From positions 1,185,501 to 1,249,500 of the forward strand of contig NC_064012.1 in the NCBI RefSeq assembly GCF_932276165.1: a DNA stretch of 64,000 bases, written 5' to 3'. This document shows, one piece after another, positions 22,118-33,700 of the stretch. The notes under the pieces are model-generated. The model was given only the letters and a program-made list of their open reading frames with translations, was not told the DNA's origin and searched no databases. The translations under genes were made by a program, and so were the position numbers. The first letter of the stretch is position 1, and every line of letters begins with the position of its first letter. Source of the stretch: Plutella xylostella. Taxonomy: Eukaryota; Arthropoda; Insecta; Lepidoptera; Plutellidae.

Positions 22118-22735
22118 ACTAATACTGAAATACTGAAATACTGAAATACTCATTTATTCATAAATCGATAATTTATAAGTCAAAGGAAAAATATATGGTA
22201 CTTATATGAGTACGTATTACAAAAAATGTCACAGTAAAAAAGCATCATTCACATTATATTTCAATGTCAAATTAATAAATTCATACTATCAATGTCAAAT
22301 AAATTAAATTAATACAGTATTATTGATAGATGTCAAGTTAATTACAATTAATACAATTTATCGCCATAATAATAATAAATATAATAAATCAATATAGGTA
22401 CAATATTTGTACGAAAATATATCAAATCAAGGAATGGCTTTCACAGTCTGAAAGTATTCGTTAGTTGTATAGCATGCCATACCAACCAGTAGCTTTTTCA
22501 ACTTAGAAATGAATATGGACTCACTAGGCACACTTTTTATTTCGTCAGGGAGAGAGTTGTACACCTTGGGAACAAGAGTTTTAACTATTTATTGATTTTC
22601 TACTTTAAATGTGTTAGCTTTCCCATAACTAAGTTCTTGTATAAGTAAGTTTTGTCGTTGTTGTATGGTTTTATTCCATGGTCTTACCATCCCGAATTTT
22701 TTACAAATAAGTAGTATAAATACCTACCTACTTGT
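22118..22735 (-). mobile_element. Jockey-like LINE, 3' end
   Basis: On the minus strand the end of an ORF2-like protein is readable, roughly 22585-22435. It includes VPKVYNSLPDEIK and LKKLLVGMACYTTNEYF, then a stop, the usual last residues of lepidopteran Jockey/CR1-like reverse transcriptases. A 3' UTR follows and ends in repeated ATTTCAGT units (22118-22150). A stop and frame breaks upstream show a 5'-truncated decayed copy. Confidence 0.7.
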
Positions 22736-23154
22736 ATCTCAAATAGGAAATATCACAGCACAGGGATAGGGACCAAGGCCATTAAAGTATATTTAGTATA
22801 AGTACCTTGCCTCAAATCTTGATTAAATCAAAGGCTTAACTATCTTGTCGACGTCACATTTCTGCAATCAATAATGAATGTGTAGCCTTTTAGTTAATTT
22901 AATGTGGCACGTTCCAATTAATAACAAATCAGCGAATCATTTGCTGACATAGGTAGGTACATTTACAAACACTGTTCAAGCATCATACCGCGTCCAATTC
23001 TGCTATCCAGCTTACGTGGAACTTAGGCGCGTATGTTAAATGCTATGCCATCCCCATCAAATATTGGTATTAATTGTATACATTGGTGATGGTGACTGGC
23101 TGTACTTATCTCAAAAGTGGTTTGAAATAAAACTTTCATTTTAATATAGGAATT

Positions 23155-23265
23155 GTCCACCAACCCGCACTAGGCCAGCGTGGTGGACTAGGCCTAAAAC
23201 CCTTCCTTCATTGGAAGGAGGCCCGTGCCCCAGCAGTGGGGACGTGATGGGTCGTGATGATAGTA
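23155..23265 (+). mobile_element. LINE/SINE 3' tail
   Basis: CCACCAACCCGCACTAGGCC, AGCGTGGTGGACTA, and GAGGCCCGTGCCCCAGCAGTG followed by GATGGGTCGTGATGATAG form the classic 3' tail of a moth retroelement. It is 5' truncated and non-coding. Confidence 0.7.
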
Positions 23266-23684
23266 ATAGTCATTTTATGATAAAAATATTGATGCTGTCC
23301 TGCAAATAGTAGACCTACGCAAAATGCAACTATTTTCTGACTTCATTAAATTCACGAAAAAAAAATTGCGTCAGCGGCGTCATCAATGTCTACGCTTTGT
23401 CTACGATACATTATGGAGTAACAGGACCAACTAAAACATGATATTCTACCAATCGTAACAAAGGGTTGACATGATTTACTCTACCTGCTGAACTACAGTA
23501 AATATATCTACATTTACCAGAATCGGCCCGCTTTAAACAACGACAAATAACAGAATCCACTGTTAGTTAGGTATAATCTTAAAATCCGTGACTGATTCTG
23601 TGTGACGTGCTTAATGAGAGAATTATCTCGCATTCTCTCTGGTCGGAGCTGCAGCAGTTAGTCCGTCTCTCTCGCGACTCCACG

Positions 23685-23767
23685 ATGGTGCCTCTGCTCC
23701 TGTGTTTACTTGTGCTGTGCGGTGTGGACGCCAGACCCAGCAGTTGCCAGCAGTACTGCGAAACTAC
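23685..23767 (+). CDS. Signal-peptide exon of the secreted protein
   Basis: An 83-nt exon with ATG in the context CACGATGG and a GTGAGT donor. It has leucine-rich hydrophobic core residues 3-12 and probable cleavage after VDA. It is too short to appear as an open frame of its own. Its frame and phase match exon 2, whose internal Met (24300) is therefore not the true start. Confidence 0.8.
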
Positions 23768-26033
23768 GTGAGTACTTCACTACTTGTGCTATGTTCATAC
23801 TGGGCCTACTAATACAACTACGACAGTATAAAAAGGGTTCTTGAAATAATAATGACTAAATGTAAGTACTTAGGTACTTATATTACTTGAATGGAATAGG
23901 TATGTTCTGCTCAGTTAATATAAATAACTAAAATGTGTTGGTGATAATTTTAAATTTCTTTGGTGGAATGCAGTTTGTTGGCGAAATATATTTTAATTTT
24001 ATTTAGGTACTTACTTACTTAATATTATTAACTTTAATGGTGTTAAGTAAACATAAAATAAAAATCTAATACCTACATATAAACATCTAGTTATATCTGT
24101 ATGAAAAACCACTCCATAAATTGTGTCTGTCCGTGCTTGGATAAATTACTGACTCTTGAACCCGTAAATTAAAATCTTTTACAAAATTTTATACCTCAGC
24201 ATTTAGTTACCTACCTACCTTTTAAGAAAACTCATAGGTACCTATATATTTTACAGAAAATCAAAAAGCTGGCCACTACCGGGTTGTAAATGTAATGCGA
24301 TGGACCGGACAAAGTCTATGCGCTTGCCACGAGAAGATCAGCTCGAGCCATCCAGCATCTACTACACGCCAGCGGAGCCAGAGCGGCCGCACCCCGCGCA
24401 CCCCGCTGCTGCCCCCCTGCCCTTCTACATCATGAACCCGGGGAGGCGCGTCTACCACGGCCGCCTCAACGAGGTCGCCGTCAAACGAATCGTTAAACCA
24501 ACACCGAAACATCACATTAAGTTCCTTAACAACGGTTCGATGAAATACAGTAACCCCATAATCTTAAAGAAAGACAATTATGACACGAATATTGCAGAAA
24601 ATAATAGTTTAGAATGTCTAGATTTACACATTCTCGTACTCGCTCGTAAGGATAGCAGTAATAATGCTGCCAAGCTCGTTACAGAGGAAAGATTGAGAAA
24701 ATATGAAGATATGTCCGATTCTGACATAATAATGGCTATTCAAACGAAGTGTAATCAACCAATAGAAACAGTTGGTGAAAATCTCCGTAATTTTGACAAA
24801 GTGAATCCAGAGGAATTAGATAATGTTTTTAATGGACCCGGTAATATGTTGTCCCTCAATAATGAAGATGTGGAAGCAGTTACTGATATTACATCCATTC
24901 AGAATAAAAATGAAACACAAACAGATATTTTGAGTGAACCTGCCTCCGCCCACTCTTTAGAAACGATATCTGAAATCACTAATATTCCGATAGAATATAA
25001 AACACAAACAGATTATGCAGAGTATAAAACTGTAACTGAAGAAATTGCTCACCATAATAATGTAAATAGCCATGAAAGTATATTCTCCACCCCATCACTT
25101 ATAGAAGCTAATAATAACCAAAGTCAAAGTACTACTGAAATTCAGCCAGTTGAGAAAGTACAAACAAATCACAATATAGAAAATGAAGAATATAAATTAA
25201 ATCGTACATTTTCAACTTTGAATTATAATGATGTTGTGACTGAAACTGCAAAACCGTTGGAAATGCTTTCTTTCACTAAACCTCCATCATCTGAATTTCA
25301 AGAAAGTGGCTTACATGATATTGCTACAGAGCCAGCTATGTACGATGAGAAAAAGGACCACCTCTTACCTGACGGTCCTGATCCTGATCCTGAAAGTATT
25401 ATTGATGCAATAAACCAAACTACAGAAACCAATTCCAATCAACAACAGTATAACGTTACAGAAATAACTAGAAGAAGCGGAGCCAGGGAATTATTGAAAG
25501 AAAGCGATGTAAAGATACCTAAAATGATTTCAAAGGAATTAGTAAATGGTAGTTTCGTTAGTGATGTTCTCGGATATGAAGATTTGGCCAATGGAGATTT
25601 TGAAAGTGACACAAAAAATTCTCTTGAAGGTGATGAGTCTGAAGCAAGGAACATAAGTACTTTCCTGTCGAGAAGGTCTGAAGTTTTGCTACACGAAGAT
25701 ATAAATAATGATACAAAAGCGGATGTTATAGACGTTAAGTATAACGATTTAGGCAATGAAGATATGCAAGCAGATCTCGAGGGAGCTGCGTCTGAAGTGT
25801 CAGTAAATTTCGCTGCTCCGTCAGAAGCGCCGCGTCAGTCCGAGATCGTTGGTAAACTATACTTTATGTCCAGTGATCAGCTCATACCAGCACGCTTCGT
25901 ACAGAACCCAGAAGGTGAAATAGTGTTAGGACTTGATGGGCCGGCCTTGTGTGACAAAATAATTTTAAATAACAAAAATAAATCTGTAATATTCTCAAAA
26001 CTATGTTCATTTATAAATACGCCCAATTTCTGA
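23685..26033 (+). CDS. Unrecognised secreted acidic protein, 619 residues
   Basis: Two exons: 23685-23767 (MVPLLLCLLVLCGVDARPSS signal peptide, then CQQYCETT) with donor GTGAGT, and 24257-26033 after a TTTTACAG acceptor. The split codon AC|A joins them in frame. The mature N-terminus has four cysteines (C21, C25, C38, C40) in a small module, then a proline-rich stretch (PAEPERPHPAHPAAAP). About 450 Asn/Glu/Thr/Ser-rich residues with low complexity follow, with repeats such as NETQTDILSEP and YKTQTDYAEYK. A more ordered C-terminus reads GKLYFMSSDQLIPARFVQNP. I recognise no known family. A lepidopteran-specific extracellular or silk/egg/cuticle-associated protein is possible, but that is a guess. 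Codon use turns from GC-rich at the start to AT-rich after residue 100. Confidence 0.8.
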
Positions 26034-26040
26034 AATACAT

Positions 26041-26603
26041 CGATAAAAACCCATAAAATACTTGTTATTTTATTTCAATCATTGATATAAGTAGGTAATT
26101 ATTATATTGATTTCAATAGGTTTCTTTAGGAATTCATTTATTTTTCTTCGTATAATATAGCGCAGACTTCAACGGGACCAAAGGTATACCTACTCATACT
26201 CAGTCGTACTGATAATATGTTGTACTTAACTAAACTTTCCGAATGAATAGTGCATAATGTTCATGATACAAAATACTGACCCATCCCATAACATAAACAT
26301 AAAAATTTATTTCATAAAACGTTTTTTTTTTATATTATCTAACAGAATTCATTTTATGTCCTTTAAACAATAAAATTATACTTAGCTCTTTTCATAGTAG
26401 ATTAACAAAAAAACATTTGTATCAAAAGTTTTACCCCATGGAATGGGATATAGGTACATTGTTTCCCAAGGGGTGAAAGTCACTTATTTAATCCCCGAGG
26501 AGGAGTTTGGCGCAGAATACTACAGGTACTGTATGCGTATTGCGTACCTATTATACCTATCAACAACAAAAAAACCTTAGTGCTTGGTTAAGGAGGCTTC
26601 TAT
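26041..26603. other. 3' flank of the secreted-protein gene
   Basis: No canonical AATAAA is seen directly after the stop; ATAAAA variants occur at about 26043 and 26054. A copy of the CCAAGGGGTGAAAG repeat lies at 26449-26520. Nothing else is recognised. Confidence 0.4.
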
Positions 26604-27515
26604 TTGAGTGGATGAATATCAAACTTCCATATGTCCACCTACCCGAAAAATTAACTTTTTGATTTGGTCGTGTTCTCCGTTAAAATGTCAGTTTGCCTAT
26701 GCCCTTCAAGTTCCAATAAGTGCAAGGCATCCATGAGAAAAAAGCCGTTAAAAAAGTAAGTTTTTTTCAAATCCTTTTAAGTCTAACCGTTTCACATTAC
26801 AAATTTTCACAAGTCCATTCCGGCCAATCACAGAGCGTAATTTTTTCAACATGGCGTCAGTCTTGGTGAGAATTTCGAGGCTGTGGTGTGTGCTCCCAGT
26901 GTTTTATAACGAATATGAATGAAAATGTTGAGGAAATTGTGATTGTGGACCCTGAAATAAATAAATAAATAAATAAATAAAAGGAACAGATTGAAGAGTG
27001 TAGCAAAAAAACGACAGAAAACTATGGCAAAGTAAGTTTAAAACCCCTTTTTTTCCAACCCACGTGTCAATCACAAAGCATTTTTGTAATAAACACAGGG
27101 CCGTATCGGGTAGAATATATAATACGGTAGGTAGGTACTTTTCTACCGATAAATGTTGGTTGACTAACTTCATTGTATTTAATAGAATATAGACTATATT
27201 AGTCTTACTGAGTCTGGCCCATGATATTAGTATTTTTCAAACAACTATAAGTCCTTATGACTCATATCAAAACAGCATAAGTCTTGTATGGGCATATCAA
27301 ACTGCTATAAGTCCAAACTGTTTATTAACTTTTACGCCTTTCTATGAGTGTTATAATGGATTTGTTTATTAAAATACATTCTTAAGGTCTCAAGTCAACT
27401 GATTAAATCACGGGGCAAGTTCTATGACCATTAAATAATAGAGAAAACAAAAACCTCCATTTCCCAAATTTTGCGTGGACGTGACATATGGCAGTTTGAT
27501 ATTCATCCACTCATT
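26604..27515. mobile_element. About 0.9 kb inverted-repeat element, non-autonomous
   Basis: GAGTGGATGAATATCAAACT followed by TCCATATGTCCAC at 26606 is repeated in inverse at 27470-27513. The inside has a recurring CATATCAAA.CTGCTATAAGTCC motif and an (AAAT)n run at 26956-26982. There is no coding frame of note. Exact ends and target duplication are not clear. Confidence 0.6.
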
Positions 27516-27889
27516 TATTATCATAGGTAGGTACATCGCATTTTAGATAATACTTACTTAATAGAAATAAATTTTCTCCGGACTTAACAAGAGATAAGTA
27601 GGTACTAAACAAGTTAAGTACTAGTGTGAGTGTGTGTGTTTATTGTTATGCCTCTTTTCTGGTGTTTTCTGAAAGGTCATTGAACAAAATTAAGCTAGTT
27701 CTAGTAAAATTTTCTATAGATTCAAACTTATAGGCACCTCAAATACTTCGTTAACGTAATTTTTGTGATCAAAACTTTGTTGAATCTAGCCCTTTTTTAA
27801 AAAAAAAAGAAATAGCGAATTCTATAAATAAATCTTAATAACCTAGAATATAATATTATCTTGAAGCGATAGACATCAAAATATGTCAA

Positions 27890-28175
27890 ATTCGAAGAGA
27901 TTTTTTTTAGGGGTTCCTCCTATACTAGTCAAGGGGGGATGAAATATTTTTTACCGTTGTTTGGATGATGTGGGGTATCGTTGAATAGGTCTTTAAAAAT
28001 ATTATAGGTATACTCAAACCATTTTTGTCTCAGTCAGTCAGTTAACGAAATATTAAGCTTCAAGGTGCTAATTTTTATTAGACTCAAGTGTCCCCCCCGT
28101 CCCCCTGTGGGCTAAATGGTAGGTCCAAAAAATATGAAAAAACTCACAGATGTAGCACATATGATGAAATTAAAA
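27890..28175 (+). repeat. Dispersed repeat, copy 3 (partial)
   Basis: GGGGTATCGTTGAATAGGTC, ACTCAAACCATTTTTGTC, TATTAAGCTTCAAGGTGC and GACTCAAGTGTCC correspond in order to 7160-7340, the copy hit by the mariner. Confidence 0.7.
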
Positions 28176-28289
28176 GGAAAACTATCACAGGTAAGAAGAC
28201 TTTACAAGTTTACGAGTAAGTAATAGTCGTAGTAGTGTGAATACAAACTTACATTTAAAGTTGCAGAATTGACAATGACGTATGTTGGA

Positions 28290-28443
28290 TGTGCCCGTAA
28301 AATGGCAATAGGCCCGCCCCCTATTACATTGGGACTAACATACACTCTGGCGAAAAGTGGGTGCAGCAATGCACCTCTGCCTACCCCGCAAGGGAGAACA
28401 TTAGTACAAGGCATGAGTGTGTGTGTGTGTGTGTGTGTGTGTG
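28290..28443 (+). repeat. Dispersed retroelement tail with (TG)n run
   Basis: CCCGCCCCCTATTACATTGG, CACTCTGGCGAAAAG and GTGCAGCAATGCACCTCTGC match the reverse of 2565-2660. The tail runs into a TG microsatellite at 28417-28443. Confidence 0.7.
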
Positions 28444-29213
28444 CATGCTTCGAATGTACCTATACAAGGAACATGTCTCGTAGACTGCCGCTCTTGAAAA
28501 TACCTACAATAATAAGTAATGTAATACCAAACATAATCGCAAAATCTGATCTCATTCCGCTGACTGGTTGCGAGGCCTTTATACTTCGATGGTTTTTACC
28601 AAAGAACAACGCGGACTCGGTTATAGGTACAAATACATCCGATTCGTCGAACTCGTGATGATTTCAAAAGGTTATTTATATTATTTAACTTTTTATGAAA
28701 GGATTAATGATAAAAAATACTTATTCTACGAACTGAACACTATAAGGGTTGCCATGTTAAAAAATAAAAAATAACATATTCGCATATAGCAACATATTAT
28801 TTTACCTTTTAAATTTATCTATGGTTTTACTGTGTTGCCAGTATAAGTAGTCTACTTATCCCTATTTAAGTATGATTGTTTTTATCCTATAGATGATTTA
28901 TTTAAGATGAAGTTGAGGAGAGCAATAGCTTTCCTTGATATAAAATACGTAAAGCAGTGCCTGTGTTCGGATAACATACTTATTACAAACGGTATACAAT
29001 TTCATATTTTATAGTAAACTCGAAAAAGTCCCTGAAAATTGTAACTTTTGTATTTTTTTCACGCAACATGGTATCACATGCGCGGAGCAGCGGCGCGCGG
29101 CAGCCGGCGCGGCTGTAGTTTCGGATTGATTGACACGATCGAGAGCGGTAACATCGAGGAGAGGTCGTGGAGGATTTTACCATCTCGCCACCAGCCGTTC
29201 GCCAAATTACACC

Positions 29214-31348
29214 ATGGCTGATACCGAAAAGGCGCCGCAGCCGCAGCAGCCCCAACAGCCGCAGCAAGAACAACAAGAGGCGTCGCCAACCCAACCCAAG
29301 GCGGCCGCCAAACAAAAGCAGGTCATCGGTAAGCATGCTACCGCCATCTTAGTTTTGTTGCCCCGGCATTTTTAGCAAAAGCACATGGTATCAATTTCTT
29401 TTTGTGACTCAATATTCCTTAAAATTAATCCTCTACCCTGTACGTAATGAATGCATACATTTTTTAAAATATGTGTCCGTCCTTCGTGATAATAGTTGTC
29501 CTAGATGAAGCAGTTATTGATCGCCCGCCTCTAGCTAGTTAGGTATGTGTTGACCTCGGCGGCCCCTCGCGGAGCATCCAATTCATGCGCTGACTGCAAA
29601 ATCAATACTTCTGCGAAGGCGTCCTGCAGGCGCGTGCAGTTTGTCTCTTTCTGATGCATCCGTGCGACAATATAAACAATAATGTAGTTCATATCACATA
29701 CTGCGCTCCTCTCTTCTTACTGCTAACCGCGTCGATACGCAATAAGTACTTACGCCCACATCTATCTTGTTTGATTTCGTACATCAGGCTACAATATCAT
29801 GATAAATTATCTTTAGATAAAGTAACAGATATTGACAATGCCTTTTAAAGGTACCCATGTCATAGGATACCCTCATCATTCATAAGCATCGGACAGTAAT
29901 CATTGACCCTCTAACAGCCCTAATTAAATAAATACTTAGAGACTGTTCACATTAGAGACAGACAGCAATACCAAGTACCTATTCTAAATAATGTACCTAT
30001 TTAACCATTTCAGTCAACTCTGCTAGATTGAATTCTGAAAGAAAATCATTTCTTTTTAGTCATTTGGTTTGCCTTTATAACAGCAGATCCATAAAATGTA
30101 AGGTGCTGTAAAGCACTTTGACCTATAATGTATGTCTCATGAAGTTTCTATGTCCTATCTCACTGGATTTGCTGACAAAGACTCAAGGTCCTCAATATTG
30201 AGTAGCTAAGAGTCGAGATCCTTTATTACTTAATAGCCGCTCAGTGCCAGCATGCACTGGTACATAGATAGTTCGTGCCTAGTAACAAATACATGCAGTC
30301 CTCTTAGGTGTAGAAAAATCATTATAACATAACTAATAGTTTTTCTTATTTATTCCAGCTGAGAAAGTTTCGGGCACAGTGAAGTGGTTCAACGTTAAAA
30401 GCGGATATGGTTTCATCAACAGGTAAATAAATGTTATACAAATATTTTATCAATTCTCTCATGTTGGTGACAAACACCAGAGCTAGCCTTTAGCATGTCA
30501 CTGCATTGGATTAGGTAGTCTGACTAGCCCCAATTGCGGACTGACTGAGGTCAGCAACAGATGTGTAGAGTGTGTCTTTTCATTTAAGACATTGTTTATG
30601 TTCAGCAAGCCTGTCTCAGTATTATTATAAGTAAAAATATATTATATGTTTAGATTAAAAAGCTTATTCATATTAATAATTGTACAGGAACGATACCAAG
30701 GAGGATGTGTTTGTCCATCAAACTGCCATCGCCCGAAACAACCCTCGCAAGGCCGTGCGCTCCGTGGGGGACGGAGAGGAGGTCGAGTTTGCTGTAGTCG
30801 CTGGAGAGAAGGGCTATGAGGCGGCCGGAGTTACTGGGCCTGGGGGGGAGCCGGTTAAGGGCTCGCCCTACGCAGCCGACAAACGCCGGGGCTTGTACCG
30901 CCAGTTCTACCCGCGTCAAGGCGGCGGTCGTGGTGGTGAAGGCGCTCCACGCAGAGGCGGCATGCCACGTGGCCCGCGTGGCCCGCCCCCGCCCACCGAG
31001 GGGGGCGCGCAGGGAGACGAGGGGCAGGAGGGAGCCGGAGCCCCGCCGCAGCGCAGCTACTTCCGCCGGAACTTCCGCGGCGGACGTGGCCGTGGCGGCG
31101 GCCCCGGCCCGATGAACCGCGGCGGCGGAGGCGGAGGATACCGCCGCATGCGCCCGCGCAACAACTACCAGGGGCAGCAGGCGCCGGGCGCGGGGGCCGC
31201 CCCCGCCGGCGCCCCGGCCGCGCCGCGCCAGAACGGACAGGAGGGCGAGGCCCCGGCCGCCGCCTCCTCGCCGCAGCAGGCTAAGGCCAAGACCGCCAAG
31301 CCTGCAGGTACTACCATCGAGACCACCACCAATGAGAGCCAGGCCTAA
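29214..31348 (+). CDS. yps: Y-box (cold-shock domain) protein, 3 exons, 279 residues
   Basis: It binds mRNA and single-stranded nucleic acid and, in the family, controls mRNA packaging, storage and translation in the cytoplasm. Exons are 29214-29328, 30359-30422 and 30688-31348. All junctions are GT-AG and phases 1 and 2 match. Residues 1-38 are Gln/Pro-rich. The cold-shock domain (about 40-112) shows RNP1 (KSGYGFI) and RNP2 (DVFVHQTAI) after GTVKWFN. The C-terminal 140 residues are Arg/Gly/Pro-rich with RGG-like runs (RRNFRGGRGRGGG), as in YBX1 and Drosophila Ypsilon schachtel. The protein ends ETTTNESQA. Exon 3 is extremely GC-rich, producing false antisense frames. The symbol is given by family resemblance. 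Confidence 0.93.
30359..30422 (+). CDS. yps: Y-box protein exon 2 (core of cold-shock domain)
   Basis: A 64-nt exon between TTCCAG and GTAAAT encoding AEKVSGTVKWFNVKSGYGFI-N. It carries the RNP1 motif and joins exon 3 (RNDTKEDVFVHQTAI) through a split Arg codon. It is too short to stand out as an open frame. Confidence 0.93.
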
Positions 31349-31448
31349 ACACCCGCGGCACAGCCCCATAAGTAGTGCTTTGATGTTCTAGCTGTGCTGC
31401 TCTCTCATACATGTTTAATGTCTTGTCTGTTCATCTACGAGTGTTTAA

Positions 31449-31454
31449 AATAAA
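31449..31454 (+). terminator. Y-box gene poly(A) signal
   Basis: AATAAA lies about 100 nt after the stop codon, followed by a GT-rich stretch (AGTTTGTTCC). A second AATAAA near 31950, followed by TTTTTACCTGTG, may define a longer 3' UTR. Confidence 0.65.
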
Positions 31455-32383
31455 GTTTGTTCCACATGATGAGATATAATCCGTCATTCTATGTGTATTT
31501 TAACAGCTATTAATTTCCTGGAGGCTTGATGCCCACATAGTGTAAGACAATTGCATGATTTTTTAATAATATTGTAACATAATCTTAAAAGAAAATGATG
31601 CAATTGAAGAATCTGAATTTTCCGAAGCGGGTAAAATTGGAATTATTATTATGGTATCAGTGTCACGGATCAAAATGTGATTATTTTATTATGATAATAA
31701 ATAACAATTATATTATTTTAAACTATTTTAGAAGTTTGGTATTACAGTATTTGGTTTTAATTACATTTTGTGCAATTATGATTGTGTTGTGAAGTGATAC
31801 ACATGTTCCAAATCCCCAAATCATGTATTTTTTAAAGTGAGAGTTATTTATTTTATTAAAATTCTTTTTGCATGTTTTTAACCAAAAGTGTTGATTTGTT
31901 TAGAATGAATTAAATTATTTGTGTATTTTCGTAAACACTCTGGGAAACATAATAAACATCTTTTTACCTGTGCGAACTTTGTTTTATTTACTTAGCTAGC
32001 GAAAGGACATTAGGCTAGGCTTTGGAGGAAAATAGAAATAAATAAGTATAATAAATGAGTCGCCTACCTACATAGGCTATAGGTAATATTAGATCTATGG
32101 GTAATATTGATAAATAATGGTGCAGTCGATGATACTAGACGAGTTATGTGTAGGCAGGATCTGATACGTAGAGGAAAGCCGAGGATTGAACTACATAAAT
32201 TTAATGATACGATTCGGAAGTAGTATGTAGGTAGTAATAAGTAGTTATAATGATACTTATTTATACAGAAGTTGTATAATTTCGTAAATATGCGTCTGTG
32301 GCGACATCTATTTTCTCACCAAGGAAGCAAGACGTAATCTCCAATCCAATATTATACTAACACAAAGAAATAACAGTCGCTAT

Positions 32384-32741
32384 GTACAGATGGCGGTGAG
32401 TAGCTCAGTCGGGTAAGCGCCCGCTTCTCAATCAAGAGATGCGGGTTCGAATCCCGGCGCTGACATGTACCAATGAGTTCTTTTAACTTAAGTACAATGT
32501 ATACCATCGCTCTTACGGTGAAGGAAAACATCGTGAGGAAACCTGCATATCTAGATTTAGCACATCAATCTAGATATGTGAACCCACCAACCCGCAGTGG
32601 ACCAGCGTGGTGGGAAATGGTCCAAGCTTAGGAAGGCAGTTTAGACCTTGGGGATATGCACAAAGGTTCCACTCGAGAGAGCCAGGTGCAGGTACTTACA
32701 CCCCCACAGAGAATAGAATAGAATAGAATAGTACAGATGGC
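32384..32741 (+). mobile_element. Full-length tRNA-derived SINE with 11-bp target duplication
   Basis: The body 32395-32730 starts with a tRNA-like head: A box TAGCTCAGTCGGGTAAGCG and B box GGTTCGAATCC spaced as in a tRNA gene. It continues with the tRNA-unrelated region and ends in (AATAG)n. GTACAGATGGC is duplicated exactly on both sides (32384-32394 and 32731-32741), which proves retroposition. Transcription would be by RNA polymerase III. A headless copy lies at 14170-14382. Confidence 0.93.
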
Positions 32742-33700
32742 ACTACACGCATTATTATATATCAAAACGAACTTTTATTAGTTAAAGCGTTTTTGAGTTG
32801 TTTTGTGAACATAATATTATGACCAATTTATGTACTTATCACTGACTCCCAGTATACGTATGAACACCCATGAAAATGCAAGCAAGTTCACATAAACGGA
32901 AAAGCAAAATCAATGCAAGACAAGCTACATGGCGAAAACCACACATTGCGTTGACAGCTTGTGGCGATAGGCTGAGCCTATGTACAAAGGCAAAAAAGTT
33001 ATAAATGTACCCAGAATACTAACCGCACTGAAGACAATATCACGGCGTTAAATTGGCAGGCTTTGTAATTTGTGCAACTACAGCAGTCGCAGTTGCAAAA
33101 TTATAGTCAGTTAGGAAGGCGATCCTTGGTTTAGGCAGTGTCCACACCGATCGATGGTAAGGAGAAATTACTTCTAAAAATAGTTAAGTCAAAACAAAGT
33201 CTCGGAGCTTACCCTAAGTAAACAAACCTCTCTCCAGTGAATAACTGATTTAATTAAATAGTTGTTTTTGTAAATATAACTAAAATGGGCAGTAAATACA
33301 GGGTAGAATTTTATGAGTGATCGACACGAAGACAGGTTAATCTTAACATTATTTTTTGTAGATATGTTAAAAATTTACGTTATAAATATATATTACGACA
33401 CATTTCTCAAAGAATTTGGCTATGAGTAAATTCACATGGCTTCGATTTGATCACTTGTACAATTCTATAATGTTAAATTAAACAACGATTCTGTACAAAA
33501 ATCTCAAATAGAGATTATTTTTCATATATTTTTATAAATTTAATAATAACTTGTTTCACTAATTCTCGGTTGAATACATACATCTCTCTGAAATATTAAA
33601 AGCTCTGTACTAAGTGTTTAACTCTAGTTATATTGCTTTTTATTTCATTTCACAGTAGTAAGCATTTTATCGGTTGATATAGGAATATTCAGTAAAGATT
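32742..33700. other. Intergenic gap between converging genes
   Basis: No exon is seen. Two AATAAA signals on the minus strand (near 33719-33726 and 33624-33629) are candidate ends for eIF4G transcripts. Confidence 0.35.

Noticed and set aside
24300..26033. Start of the secreted protein at the internal Met 24300
   Set aside because: An upstream acceptor and a signal-peptide exon in matching phase give a more plausible N-terminus.
30668..31369. 233-codon minus-strand frame opposite the Y-box exon 3
   Set aside because: Low-complexity complement of the Arg/Gly-rich coding sequence. The plus strand has the cold-shock domain and matching splice sites.
32395..32470. A tRNA gene
   Set aside because: A and B boxes are present, but the sequence is the head of a SINE with target duplication and (AATAG)n tail, and no closed cloverleaf was evident.
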